A DNA stretch of 64,000 nt from Dendrolimus kikuchii (GCA_019925095.2 CM034403.1:9739690-9803689); one strand, 5' to 3'; positions 22,651 to 34,607 are shown, counted from the first letter of the stretch. Notes: generated by a model from the letters alone, not told the origin. Numbers and translations: made by a program.

Positions 22651-23287
22651 TATGAACCCAATAAAGCGAAAAGTTTTCACTTTGTATAAGTTTAGTGCCA
22701 CTAAGTTACGTAATATTTGCAATAACCTAAAAAAATATATTTTGTTTTGCTAAATGAGTACTTACGTAGTTCATAAAAACCTAAAATATTCATTACATTT
22801 ATACGTACAATATATATAACTGTAAAAATCTTTTAAAATATATTATTAATTTCAAATAGTATAAATGTTTCAATCTTATTATGATTACGTGCTATTTACA
22901 AATATTAATTAAATACATAATTAATATTCAGTCATTAATCAATTAATAAATTAATGCTTTCATCATTTTAAATTATAAACAGTGTAGATTATTAGGTGTT
23001 GATAAATGATAATAATATCATAACCAGGCATATTCAGGAATAAAGTGTTTTACATATACTTTAATATATAATTATTTCTACTACTCAATACGAATATTAT
23101 TTTATATGCCACTACACTATTATACAGTTAAATTACGAAAAAAAATTCAAGAATTAGCTGTACACGAGTCTTATTCAGGCATGTAGAACTTCTCAATAGT
23201 CTATATAATACAATACAATTTAAAGTCAAAGTAAAGTAAAGTTAAAGTTAAAAATACATTCACTTTTTTTGTTTAAAATTTAAAGTT

Positions 23288-23775
23288 ACAATATTACCAA
23301 CTATTCTTTTAGCGAGAAGAAATCCGGTTGAGGACTTACCGTAGCGGAGAAAACGCGGCGGGGGCGCGTAGGATCGCCACGTTGGAGTGGCACTATTACC
23401 CCTGTCAGGGCCTGCGACATGGCTAGACCAAATACTTATGGCCGGCACAAGGGCGAAGAACGGAACACCGAGGGGTTTTAGTGGGTATTCCGGACCGCGG
23501 TGTGGCAATAGCACTCCTTGCTTGCGTTGCTAGTACCACCCCAACGCGACGAATCCCACACTTCTCACTGCTTTTCCCCCGCGGTGGATAGTTCTCAAAC
23601 GGTTTTCTCCTCGTTAAAAAAAAGTAGCACTAACACCCCCGAAGAAGTACTATTGATTCTGAGTCGGGGATACCCACTAAAACCCCTCAGTGATCTTTCC
23701 TTCACCATATACCAGGGCAACGTTAAAGCAGAAGCATAATCAACTCCGCGTGCTCAGGCAGACAATATTACCAAC
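23288..23775. mobile_element. Rearranged R1-type LINE 3' UTR insertion with 14-bp target-site duplication
   Basis: A perfect 14-bp direct repeat, acaatattaccaac, stands at 23288-23301 and 23762-23775. Between the two copies are three pieces of one 3' UTR in alternating orientation: a minus piece (about 23305-23365, 'gaaatccggttgaggactta'), a plus piece (about 23365-23624, including gaggggttttagtgggtatt and ending in eight A) and a minus piece (about 23650-23760, 'tacccactaaaacccctc'). Since the TSD encloses all three, this is a single insertion event or a nested one at the same spot. No ORF remains. Confidence 0.72.
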
Positions 23776-23894
23776 CAGTGCTTACCCTACATTTTGAATG
23801 TTATAACTTGTCAGAATATAAACATTGAATGAATATTCATTGAAGAATGGATAAAAAATATTGCGGGATGAAAAGTACTCTATGTTCACCCATA

Positions 23895-23936
23895 TATATA
23901 TACATACACCCATATATATATATATATATATATATA
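23895..23936. repeat. TA microsatellite
   Basis: Two tracts of (ta)n are separated by catacaccca; simple-sequence only. Confidence 0.85.
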
Positions 23937-24108
23937 CACATTTAATAACAATGGGTGTTTTCCTAAAGCCGCGAAAAAAGTATTTTCAATTAGACATGTA
24001 AATAAAGGCATTTAATTTCAATTCCACAACATTGACTGTCCTTACCATTAATCCGATGTTATTAGAAAAAAAATCTTGTTATAATATTATAGGAGTTCCA
24101 ACACTTAC

Positions 24109-24330
24109 GTAGGTATATATTAAAGATCGCCGAGAGCACGCGACTCTTATCAAACAGCTTTGTGAATCAGTAGCCCACTTTCCAACGGCCGTGTCCGACC
24201 GCGGCGATGTCGATGCATCGCGAAAGCAACGGATCTAAGGTATTTGCGGTTTCCTACTATTGAATACTACGCGGTTTTGCGCCCCTACTACTGCAATTAC
24301 CTGTGTAAATTTCATATCTGTTTTGTCCAT
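24109..24330 (-). CDS. GC-rich block, open in one frame on each strand; possible minus-strand exons
   Basis: Minus model: ATG at 24330-24328, ten codons to a donor ACACAG/gtaatt (24301/24300), a 66-nt intron ending ccttag, then 42 open codons (24234-24109) to a consensus donor TAC/gtaagt, all phase 0. Plus alternative: about 40 codons ending at TAA 24236-24238, starting after a possible acceptor cgtag at 24112. Both readings are coding-like and the block (CpG-rich, 24125-24240) is unlike its flanks. The intron is short with a poor pyrimidine tract, so the minus model is tentative. No domain is recognised in either translation. Confidence 0.28.
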
Positions 24331-24452
24331 AATTTACGGCTGCAATTCATATTGATATTGTAAATTCGAAAATAACTTTTCTTCACTAAAATTACTCAAA
24401 ACTAAATTAAGCACTGTTCACTAGAAAACTAAAATGACTTCTACATAAGTTA

Positions 24453-24737
24453 TTGCTGCAACAAATTGAAGATCTTAAATTTCAATTTAAGTATAAACAG
24501 CCAAACACTTGTACACGTACAACTTGCAAGCGCGAGGGAAGCCACAAGCACGGTGCTCTAATGAATTCTTGCTATAACATTAAGGACAAGTTTGATATTC
24601 ATTTAGGTGCTCGCTCCTTACACTGCAAATGTGTTTTTTGCGTGAACTTAATAATAAACATAATGCTGAAAATTGACTGTTCATATTTGTCTTTCAATTT
24701 TTATAGAAATAAATCATTGTCAACTTTAAAAAATTAA
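24453..24737 (+). CDS. Candidate ORF with cysteine-rich C-terminal half, unrecognised
   Basis: An open frame of 94 codons, starting without an ATG in the first 38 codons (the track start is TTG), encodes a lysine-rich first part. It then has a cysteine pattern: C-x4-C (TCTRTTC), about 15 residues to SCYN, then HCKCVFC. If it is an exon it would be the last, and its upstream acceptor is unclear. Cysteine spacing does not match a family I can name. It follows the GC-rich block at 24.1-24.3 kb by 200 bases but on the opposite strand to the model there. Confidence 0.25.
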   Translation: MLQQIEDLKFQFKYKQPNTCTRTTCKREGSHKHGALMNSCYNIKDKFDIHLGARSLHCKCVFCVNLIINIMLKIDCSYLSFNFYRNKSLSTLKN

Positions 24738-25493
24738 CGAAATTAATTGTTAAAAAACGTTTAATAATATGTGATTTTTTAGCTGCTTATTTGTTATTTA
24801 ATGGAGTTTCTTAGATTATGTGTATCTACAAGGAAAAATGTGTGTAACTAATATAAACACTGATAACAACATTTAGAACTTTTTACAATAAAATAAAAAC
24901 GAATAAATGAATACGTAGAAACGTTTAAAAAGCCACTTAACAAACTTATCAAACAATTGAGATCGTTTCATTTTTTAAATTTATATCTCATTTCTATACA
25001 AATTGAAATACAGAAATGAACAAGTCTAACTTCAGTTTAATACGTTTGTTATTTAGAAAACGCATCCATCGCGCCTACGCATTAACGTGAGCAAGCACTA
25101 CCAGAGTCAATTTTACATAAAAAGCAAAGAGATCAATTACGTTGTCATCCCAATCGATAATTGTATACAATAAAAAGAAATGGCGTGTGTAAATGCCGAC
25201 GCCTTAATTGCAAGGCACCTTATGCAACATTGTAAACATCTAAATATGGCGAGTTAACCAAACGGATCAGTACTACGTTAAAAAGAGCCCTTAAATAAAA
25301 CGTATAATGTAAATACACGTCATTCAGGTTTACAAATACCTTTAAGAGAAAGATCTCTTTGTTACCATTGAAAGAAAATAATTGATTCTTTTTCTAGACA
25401 TAGAGTAAAGGATTAATTTACTACACACAGATTAGAATAAATAGTAAAAGTAAAACAATTTTTTTTTTTTTTAAGTTATTAATTTAATTCTGA
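24738..25493. other. Non-coding, AT-rich
   Basis: Nothing recognised; a 14-T run lies near 25460. Confidence 0.45.
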
Positions 25494-25620
25494 TACTATG
25501 TTTAAAGAGGCAAGTGAGGTGTGTAAGAATAAGCCTAAATGGCACTCTGTTGTTCGTGCCTACCCCGCGAGGGAACTGGCGTGAAGTTATGTATGTATGT
25601 ATGTATGTACTATGTTTAAA
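25494..25620 (+). mobile_element. RTE-type LINE 3' tail with 13-bp target-site duplication
   Basis: A tail fragment (aaagaggcaagtgaggtgtg, 'ggaactggcgtgaag', then atgt repeats) is flanked by tactatgtttaaa at 25494-25506 and 25608-25620. The inserted part is only about 100 bases, an extreme 5' truncation of the family at 8328. Confidence 0.82.
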
Positions 25621-25744
25621 TACGAAATTAACTTTAAAATTAACTAAAATTGATATATGTGAATATTACAATAAACAAATAATAAAACTATGCTATAAAT
25701 AAAACTAACTTAAATAAATATATGTATACTTATAGGTATATATT

Positions 25745-25990
25745 ATAAGAATTTAGAACTCGATTTCAACACCATAATTATAACGAATCCAATTCTGAAT
25801 CTAAATCATTTAGAGACCCACTCAAATACACCCAACACATTTTCTCGAAGTCCTGGAAACTGATTCCAGCGCCATCTAACGGGTGTACTTGTGAATCTGA
25901 ACCATCCGGGACCCACTCAAACACATAAAAAATTTCACCAAAATCAGTACAGGGATTTAGAAAGGTCTTCAGTGACATACACATGAAAAT
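25745..25990 (-). repeat. Interspersed repeat, 'cagcgccatctaacgggtg' fragment
   Basis: Carries the 'gattccagcgccatctaac' and 'cgggacccactcaaacac' motifs of the family described at 1158 and 13967. Confidence 0.55.
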
Positions 25991-27045
25991 AAATTCTATA
26001 TGTATATAAAGATGTATAAAAAAACCTATAATATAAATTCAGTGATATTTATTTGCGACATCAGATTTTAGGGTACTGTGGTCAGTTTGACAAAAAAGAT
26101 CTTTATGAAGTCGTCCTTTCACGTCCGTCTGCTTACCTATTTTTCTATATATTATGTCAAAGGCATTTTAACAAAACCTATCTGAAAGTTACTTGTTAGT
26201 ACTCAATAATTAAATTCGAGAACCACTCTAGTTTCCATGGTAACTATATATAACATAGTAACACCCGCAAACCGCGTATTAGATCTATTCCGACGTTACA
26301 CACACACGCATTGTTTCACAATTCTCTCACATTACAATGCAAACTATTGAATTAAAGATAATTTAATTGAGTCCATTTAAAGTAAACAGTTCAAATATTT
26401 CTCGCTTTAAACATGTATAAACTGGCATAGAATAATGAATAAAGATGAATTAATAATAGTGAAGAATTAAATTCCCAGCGTTTTGGGAACGTTCCCCAAC
26501 TGACGGTGGTTTGGGCGCTCTTTATTTTTGTAAAAAAATTACTTAAGCAATAGGATATATTATTTGTATCTATATTGTATATTCTAATTTTAAGTTTTTT
26601 TTTCAATATAAATGTAAATTATAATTGTAAAAGTAATGACCCATATTCTTCAATTTTATAGGATTCTTAAGTAACTTTGTTTGGATGTTTGTATGCTTAT
26701 TTATTGCTTTAACCATTTTAAATTTTTCATATGACTTTTATTAAACATCATCACATATGACGAGAATTTATTTATATGTTCGCATATGATATACGAATAT
26801 ATAAATTCTATCAATAAAGTTTATCTAGTTATATATAATAGTTATATATGCCAGCAAAACCACGTGAAAATCTGTATTTGAATAATATGAATAATATTTA
26901 AACCTTTAAGTTAAAGTGACACAATAAATTATTAAAAACTATGTAATATAATTTAAGACGATAAAACAGCACAAAGTCGATAAAACAGCCTATACTTACC
27001 GTTTAAAATTATAATGGAACAATTTAGATTCTAGATAAAGCTATT
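25991..27045. other. Non-coding
   Basis: A 40-base patch at 26475-26520 (tttgggaacgttccccaac contains a near-palindrome) is the only GC-richer element; no other feature. Confidence 0.4.
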
Positions 27046-27404
27046 GGAAGCGACAAAATGCGACAAGTATCATTTAAGGACGTTAATATGCAAATGTTAT
27101 TGATAAAAGAAGGTTATAATATAGACGAGTTAACGATGCAAAGAGAAGGCGTGAGCCAGCGCCCGCGCCCCGTACACATGCTAATTTATAATAAACTAGT
27201 TTCAAGTATTAACGGCAGGTTATCTCTTTATATACAAAACTTATTACCGATAATTTAATAGATTTAGAATTGCTATTTATAGCGGTATCTAAACACGCAA
27301 TTCTTAGGTATAGTTTATCTATAATGATTTCTAAAAATTTCTAAAAATGTCGTATCTCTACATTGAAGCTATTTAAAAAAAACAAATGTAGTATCCTATA
27401 TAAA

Positions 27405-27740
27405 CGACGGACAACATGATATTTTTTTTTGTTGTCTGTCTGTTTGTTCGGGACTCACGTCAAAACTACTGGGCCGATTACGATAGGGTATTCGCTGATC
27501 GATAGCCAATTTTGTGTACTGAAATATGTTATACTTTTTATATCGGGAACACCGTGGGAATTTTCCCGGGAGCCGTTCGAAGTTATTCGGGTGCATAAAA
27601 ATTAGTTTATTCTGACAAAGTTTTCACTAAAACAGTAGATTACATTCTTTTTTAGATGCTGTGTTACTTTATGTCCCGAGAATCACCTGGGAATTTCAAA
27701 TCAAGCGTGGACAAAGTCGCGGGCACATCCTAATTCGAAA
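27405..27740 (+). repeat. Interspersed repeat, copy in plus orientation
   Basis: Motifs 'ctactgggccgattacgat', 'ttcccgggagccgttcg', 'tgttactttatgtcccgag' and 'gcgtggacaaagtcgcgg' occur in this order. The same motifs occur inverted at 41705-42105, so the two are copies of one family (probably a LINE-derived 3' region). Confidence 0.65.
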
Positions 27741-29290
27741 ATAAAATCGTAAAAGAGGTCAAGGTTGAAACCGTTTCCCGCTTAATATTCCAAAGCCAAA
27801 TTAAAGGAAATTATACTCATTAAAACTGTGCATATTTAATAATATTGTACAGTGTTATATTGCATTTTTGACAGTCGTTTTAAGCACAAAAATCAGAAAA
27901 ATCAAAAATATAATTAAAAACCATTATGTAAATCAAACGTGTTAGTAGAAATTAATTGAAAATCAAGTAATTAATAAAACAAATAAAAATAGTAATACAC
28001 CTCCCATAACTTACTCTTGGCAGTTACGAATATAAATCTAAGATAACATGCCCTTAACACGCAGTAGTCTCACATATCGGAATCATTGGCAATAGTACCT
28101 AATTTTGCATCGTATAATTTCAACTAATTTGGAAGTCACAAGTTCACATAACATTCATTAAACTTTTGCGAAACGTTACAAATCAAACACTTTTGAGTCA
28201 TTAACCTTCTTTTTTACATCGTAAATTTTTCTCCTTATATTTTGTTCTAAAATTACAAAAAAGTGATAAATGGTATGGTAGTTTTGAACGTAGACTATAT
28301 ATTTTTGGTAAAGTTGGTTGTTACACTAAAAACTGTCGCTTTTCATATAAATCATATGTTATTTATGCTTTCGAAACATTCTCACCGTAATTCATATTAA
28401 AGCCACAAATTTTAATAATTACTTATAGGCTTTTTTGTATCTTATAAAAAGCTAGAATTTTAATTTTTTACTCTTTATAGCACACTTGATTTATTTTACC
28501 TACATACATTTTACAGTGCCTGCTAGTCTGGATGTTATTGCAACCAACTCTAGCGTTATTCGTCATTTAACCCAGAATGCAAGCCTTGAGTAGCGTATTT
28601 ACATTAAACATAAGCATACAATACCCGCAATTTGTGCAAAAATTAGATTTTTAGTCTGCAAGTTTATTTTGTACTGAGTTACAATAAATAGTTATCTATC
28701 AATCTGTGTCGGCCAATTTAAAATTACAACAAATAGATTGGCTTTAAATTGAAAATATGGATAAACCTTGTGTAAAACGTACATTACAATAATCCATTTT
28801 AACTCGTTTCTAAGCGATTCACTTTCAAAACTTTAGATTCTGGTCTCGTGTATGATCGATCTAATTAAAGGCCTACGCCGCTCCACACATAAATCTAATT
28901 GTATCATTTCTACCATCAGCAAGTTAATAATTATGAGCGGATGATATGACAATTAGAAAAGGGAAACCGCAATTGGATTACGTGCACCAGCATCCGATTT
29001 ACTTCCATTATCGATTAGAAATTTCCTATCTTAATCAATCTTCAAAATTTGTGGTTTCACTCAATTGCAACGTGTGACTCCAATTTCCCAATCCAATATT
29101 TTATAGTTAACAGAAATAACCTAAACCAATTTTGCCAAAAATCGTGAGTAGATAAAACATTTTTCCGAAGTAGATTATGATAATAAAAGTTGTAATTTAG
29201 TAACTCAGATCAAAGAAAAATATAGACGGAGCTTACGTTAGCAAAAGCGTCAAATGAAGTAAAGCATTTTTTTTTAATTACTATTATACT
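27741..29290. other. Non-coding, AT-rich
   Basis: No repeat or exon supported. 28660-28710 (gtactgagttacaataaata) could be a worn LINE terminus. Confidence 0.4.
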
Positions 29291-29291
29291 T

Positions 29292-29423
29292 ATCGTCAGC
29301 GTCAATGCAGGATCTTGTAACTTAATTTTTTTTTATCATTTTTTTCGTCAAATTATAATATTGCTATATTTAATCATTTTGACAAAAAAAATGTAGTTAC
29401 AAAATCCTGCACTGTGACACCAA
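29292..29423. mobile_element. Foldback element (MITE-like)
   Basis: Outer arms gtcaatgcaggatcttgtaa and the complement of acaaaatcctgcactgtgac pair over about 30 bases. Inner arms (catttttttcgtcaaat / attttgacaaaaaaaatg) continue the stem. The resulting hairpin is about 130 bases with no ORF. Outer flanks (acgttagc, agacg) also show partial symmetry, so the true ends may lie further out, near 29224 and 29455. Confidence 0.6.
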
Positions 29424-29860
29424 CGTTAGCATACGTGCTTTACGTCTGTGTGGTTAATAGTAATGGATCCACTAGAAACTATTCCAACTTTATTCTTACT
29501 AATTCGATTATTTAATACTAAGTTCTCGTAACGTACTTCGTTTCAATCGGCTTCCAATACCAAAATCGTTTTCCGTTAGTCGGCTTTACTCTCAAAGCTC
29601 GGTCTACCTATTTTATTGATCTGAGTTTAGTCAATACATTTCCACAGATGATTTCTTTTCTTTTAGTAAATAAAACATATATTACGTGATCGAACCCATT
29701 CGTAAATTATTAGACTACTTACAAAGATATAGAAATTGAGATGTCATCAATCACGAAGCACTCACGCGTGAAGTGATTGTCAAAAATAAACCTTTGTCAA
29801 TTTTCCATTTTGTTTTAAACAATTTAACCAAAATCACACAATACTTTTACCTCCGTTTAC

Positions 29861-30028
29861 ATGAAAGCCAAAATGGGTGTCGTTGATAAATTTTGCGGAA
29901 ATGCCACTTTACGTGAAGCTTTTAAAATGATTGGCGGCACTCCGCATTGCCAGTTTTACTTATTTAATGATAATATTATATCAACCTGCTTCAATATTTT
30001 TTATATGTATTTACCTATATTTTATTGA
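29861..30028 (+). CDS. Short ORF, 55 codons, unrecognised
   Basis: ATG at 29861 (context tttacATGA) opens a frame to TGA at 30026-30028. The first half (MKAKMGVVDKFCGN, then REAFKMIGGTPHCQF) has coding-like composition; the second half is hydrophobic and AT-driven. No splice or homology evidence, so a chance frame is at least as likely. Confidence 0.15.
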   Translation: MKAKMGVVDKFCGNATLREAFKMIGGTPHCQFYLFNDNIISTCFNIFYMYLPIFY

Positions 30029-30424
30029 GTAAATATCAATCTTAAGCTACTATCTAAATTCAAATTATTATTGCACTAGGAACCTTCCTAAAAGGCTGGG
30101 TTAATGCCACGATGAATGACAACATTATTAAGATTGCTCTAAGTACAAACCATCCCTTTGGTTAGGTGAGACTTCTATCAAACCTGTTAGTAAGTCTCGA
30201 CAATGCCGATAAGCTTAGGAATCTAGATTTCCACATCCAAAGCCACAGATATATAATTATATTTTAAATAAATTATTAATCTCAATGAGTTACTAGAAGC
30301 ATTTTTTAAAATATATTTAATTAGTATATAATACCTAAGTTTCCAAAACTAATATTTACTTAATAATAAGCTATACATTAGTATATAAACAGGTACAGTG
30401 AAAATAAATATTATAATGATAGCG

Positions 30425-30660
30425 CGTGCTCTTTGAATGTGTTAGAACAGTTTTAAGGGGGAAGCGCGGGTGAGCGCGGATATCGAGGCACGCGCGCCGG
30501 AGAGAGCATCAATTACCCAGGTCGTGATCGCTCCCGCACTACAACCAATATAAATAAAGCTGGCCTGCGCACACGCCGCTGCCACGCCACACCGCGCACC
30601 TCCATCCACGGCACGGACACTATTTCACAGTGGCGCAATTGCAAAATGCTAGATCGAAAA
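30425..30660 (+). promoter_or_regulatory. GC-rich island with TATA box: candidate promoter
   Basis: CpG-rich sequence (gcgcgggtgagcgcgga, gcacgcgcgccggagag) is followed by caatataaataaag, with TATA at 30549-30556. GC-rich, CpG-containing sequence continues for another 70 bases (ctgcgcacacgccgctgcc). A core-promoter layout is plausible with a start near 30580. The first downstream ATG (30646) stops after seven codons, so if this is a first exon it is non-coding. Strand follows from the TATA-to-GC-leader order. Confidence 0.35.
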
Positions 30661-31129
30661 GGTCTCTAGTTCAAACTGCTTATCTTTGTGTCAGAAATAC
30701 TCCACATAGTGAATGTTTAATGTTCTCGTCAGATGAATATCCGCGCGTGCCGGTTGAACTTTAGATCCCACAAGGTCCCCAAGACTGATGTTTCTTTCTA
30801 AATTGGAATTAGGCATACCGTGCGCCATGTTTCGCTTAATGAAACGACATGTAACTGCCGTTTAATCTTTGACCATGTCAAGACGATCGTTGTAAGGGGG
30901 CAACATCCTGAAATTTATTCAGTAGAACGGCAAATTTATTGAGTCAATTTGTTGAGTTTTACTAAATGGATGTATTCAGTTTCTCCTTTATCTTCAGCCT
31001 AATGCATGACTTAAATTACAGTAACAGCCGCTTAATGGATCAGCAAAAGAATTCGAATTGTCGATGCTCCCAGATTTATACAATTCGATGACCATATTAA
31101 TCTTGGTCGTGACTGTCGGTGACGTCGCA

Positions 31130-31400
31130 AGTAGCACGCGCGACCGCCGGCGCGTTACAGCCAACGGTTGAAGCATACAAAAACATCATCGAAGCGCACT
31201 ACCGAGTCATTCTTCTATTTTCCGTGGAGCCTCCGTCCCATTTTCCATTTCTGAACAATGGCTTTGGTCACGCATGCTATTGATAAAAGGCGATTAGCTC
31301 GCTTTCGCTTCCTCAGCGGCAAAGTCGCCGTCGATGACGACACGTTTGGCCCTTGCGGTCGCAAAACCACAAGGTGTGCACTCAACCACAAAGTCCCCTT
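31130..31400. other. GC-richer unique block of unknown function
   Basis: Base composition and CpG content stand out from the flanks (cgcgcgaccgccggcgcg at 31137). Frames of about 60 codons exist on the minus strand without motifs or splice sites that fix them. May be a regulatory element. Confidence 0.25.
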
Positions 31401-32285
31401 ATTGTTACACAAATTTGACCCGATCGCTTAGTTATGATGCTCATAATTTGTTTAATCATCAGTAGCTGAAAACAGAAGATATAGTTTGTTGGGGAATTAC
31501 TTGACTCTAATTCTGTTAGGGCAACATTAACAGATTGTAAAGCGGGTGTACATTGTAAGAAGTATATATAGATTTTAGTTTTAACTTATAAGTGTGACTT
31601 AAAAAAAATGAATATTAAAAAAAGAATCTAAATTAAATCATAGGATATCAAGGCAACTTATCTTGGATTTAGATGTACTCGTAGATTAAATTAAAAGTTG
31701 TAGCTAGTGACATTAATTTAAGCTGATAAAATCAAATATGCTATTTTGGCCAGTGACAATAAGTGTTTGTCAAAACATTATATTAAAAAAACGGTGGGAA
31801 ACTTAATGGTCAAATGTAGACCGTGCGAAAAATACTTTCGATAAGATTACAATATTAAAAATACTTATTATACTTTTAAAAGCGAAACATAATAAGTTAA
31901 AAGACGTAATTTATTTATATATCTTAAAATAAAAGGCCTTTTTTAATTTCACAACGCGAAGGAAACATTAAAAATTTGCTGTTGCGAAAATTGTCCTCCG
32001 GTTTACCGATATCACTTTTAAATGATAATTACAATTGGTCAGAAATATGTCACCGGTTTCGTTACTCTTATCTTATCAGGCTATTCAGATACTCCAAAGA
32101 AGCCGTGCTATAAGATATAAGTGTATTAGCTTAATTAATTACAGTAGTAAGAAACAACTCATTATACATTTTTTTTAACAACAGATTCCATCGGTAATTA
32201 AGCACCTTTTGCTGGCGATATCTAAATATGTAACAAACAAATAACAAAATCTTGTGAACATTATGATTATAATGTAACTGCTCAA
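31401..32285. other. Non-coding, AT-rich
   Basis: No feature supported. Confidence 0.45.
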
Positions 32286-32722
32286 CGACTCAAAATGAGT
32301 CCTGGCCTCCGAAATGAGAATACTCCACTCCTTCCTGTTCAGCGCTGTCTCTTGCCTGTCATAAACATGAAACTTGCGCAGATCAGCCTCCGCTACGTCA
32401 TTCCAGCGATATCCGGGCCGACCAACTGGGCGCTGTCACGTTGGCCTGCCCAGATAGGCTCTTTTCACTGCGCGATCCTCCCCCATAACTGTGTAGGTGG
32501 CCAAGCCAGTGCAAGCAATGTGCCTTGCTCTCGCTTATTATGTTGGGCTCATCCACCAGTTCTTCGATTTCAGCATTTTTCGGATCCGCCAGTTGCCATC
32601 GCTTCCCCGTGTCGGACCCGGGATCTTTCTTAGGACCTTTCGATCAGTCACCAACAACTCGTTTTCCTTCTTCAGTGTTAGGGTCCAAGTCTCACATCCG
32701 TACATCAATATTGGGCGTATGA
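32286..32722 (-). pseudogene. RTE-like LINE reverse-transcriptase C-terminal pseudogene
   Basis: The minus strand carries, from about 32720 downwards, MYGCETWTLT, then DRKVLRKIPGPTRG, DGNWRIRKNAEIEEL and, in a shifted frame, a degraded HLHSYGGG/SRSEKS part. 'YG.E.WT....KVLR.I.GP' plus 'WR.R.N.E' is the familiar post-palm region of RTE-like LINEs. Frameshifts separate the later blocks. No 5' ORF part is present. Confidence 0.75.
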
Positions 32723-33049
32723 CAGTTTTATATTATGCTTATGAACATTATTATTAAAATTTCACAATCTTTTAAAAAGACAATTTCACATAATATGGAG
32801 TCCATCCTTGCAATATAACAATAGAGAGAAGTGGTCATAATTACTCAAAATATTAAGATACAACATAAATCGCAATTTAATATTAGTGTGTGTGTGTAAT
32901 ATTGATCCCGATATAAGTATCTATGCTGGTATTCAATCTTTAGAGCACTTAGTTCCATTCATTAAGCCATTGATACGAATAGATTAGAGTTGCGACTTAA
33001 AATTCACCTTTAAAGGACAAAACACAAAGAGCGGCCTAATCAACAACAA

Positions 33050-33345
33050 AGCATCATCCATCTAACCTTCGATGGTTATTATAGTTCCTCTGCTGAGTAG
33101 CATCTAGCGAATAATCGATCAGCGAGAGCAACTGACCGCCTCGGGCGATAACTTGCGTTATCGCCGCCCGCGACTTGGAACAAACAAATTCAATTAGGAT
33201 TAAGAAATTAAACTTCGGCTCAAAGAAGCCGCTTGATGCTTCCGATGCTATCTGATCAGGGTCGACGACATCACTTATTGAATTCGGCGCGCTACACCAT
33301 GACAAGCTACTGGTTTTTTTTGGGACAAGAATCTGTTTATACATA
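33050..33345. other. Unique GC-richer block with a strong small hairpin
   Basis: A minus-strand frame (33344-33054, 96 codons) spans the block without stops but has no recognised domain. At about 33148-33175 gcgataac/ttgc/gttatcgc forms a perfect 8-bp stem flanked by further pairing gg../..ccgcc. Conserved regulatory DNA and an exon are both possible. Confidence 0.25.
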
Positions 33346-34299
33346 GATTGACTGCTCTTAAAAGGAGCTTTATAAAAGATGACAATATTCAGTCTCTCAA
33401 AATATTTTACAACAAAATTTGAAGGAAACTAAATATTGAGTCAAATAGGTATAAAAGTCTCAAAACCTTTCAAAATTGCTTTTATTATGTGAAAATGTAT
33501 AACGGGCCGAAATTGACACTCTGAACTTCTGTGCGTGAGCCATATGTTTATTGAGCAAGGTGATACACCTTTCACACCAGTTTATCAAAAAATGTCTCTT
33601 TTCAAATTTGCGTGAGCATCAACATAACTAGATGTTGCACTTCGAGTTATTACTATGCGTAATTGTAACGATGTCTATGATACATCGTTATACGTGAGAA
33701 ATGCTGTTCTACTTCTTTAACCTTTGAACTGTCGACTTAACATGCAAAAGTAATTAAATGAATTTAACACGTAACTGAATAAAAATACAACACGATCTAC
33801 GGCGGTTGTTTGCTTAAAATTTACACTACGTTCGCACCATTAACATCTCCATTACGACACTGTAGTGTAAGAATCTTCGTGTTTATTATTGTGACTCATC
33901 GTACAAGCTTATAACTAGAAACTAATGTGCATATTCATCAAGCCACATTATCTCATTCTAAAATCTTTAGACATTAAAAACCGTCAAGCTTGACCCATAT
34001 GTTAACACTTAATTGCTAAAGTCACATTGAAGTTAAAAGATCAAAAGTTGTCAAATATATCATAAAATAAAATAAACTTACTCTTTAGTTACATTGTCAA
34101 AGTTTATATGAATCATTCTCAAACAAGAGTATGATAAGCTTTTCTATCGTTTATAATTTAAGAATCGCTAGATATTGTATTACAACTAGAAATACTAGAA
34201 ATACGTGATATCAACATATACCAATATGATGTTAGTATTTGCGATCACGGGTGACTACTTTTCTTTAAGTGGTCCAGTTTTCGCGATGAAACCAGTCAC
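33346..34299. other. Non-coding, AT-rich
   Basis: No recognised repeat or frame. Confidence 0.45.
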
Positions 34300-34607
34300 A
34301 TTACTCAGCGGATATATATCGTCATTTTCGATCGCACAACCGGAGCACTGATGTCCCTGATCAAATTACGGCTCTAGTAGAATAGTGAAAATTTTCCCAC
34401 ATTTTCTCGCGGACACTCGTCTAGCAGATGATATAAATCAGGGGAAAATTGTTGGTTATAAAGCGCGCGCTGCTCGAGGCCGTTAATGGGTGGTTATTTG
34501 TAAGGTTTCACTGGACGTTCGTTACGCATCATCAAACTGTTCGACATAGAATCGGCCGCCGTGCGCCATGACGTCGCGCGTCGCTTCAGCAATCCCTAAC
34601 TGCCAGT
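34300..34607 (+). promoter_or_regulatory. Candidate promoter and first exon
   Basis: TATAAAG at 34457-34463 is followed by CpG-rich sequence (gcgcgcgctgctcgaggcc). An ATG at 34568 in good context (gcgccATGa), with atgacgtc matching a CRE-like site, opens a 12-codon frame. That frame reaches a donor-like CCA/gtaact at 34605/34606; unspliced it stops two codons later. The 34300-34450 part has palindromic hints (attttcgatcgcacaacc) but no repeat hit. A plus-strand transcription start near 34487 is my inference. Confidence 0.3.

Noticed and set aside
32295..32757. Plus-strand ORFs of 65-112 codons
   Set aside because: The minus strand carries recognisable RTE-like RT motifs; the plus frames are antisense.
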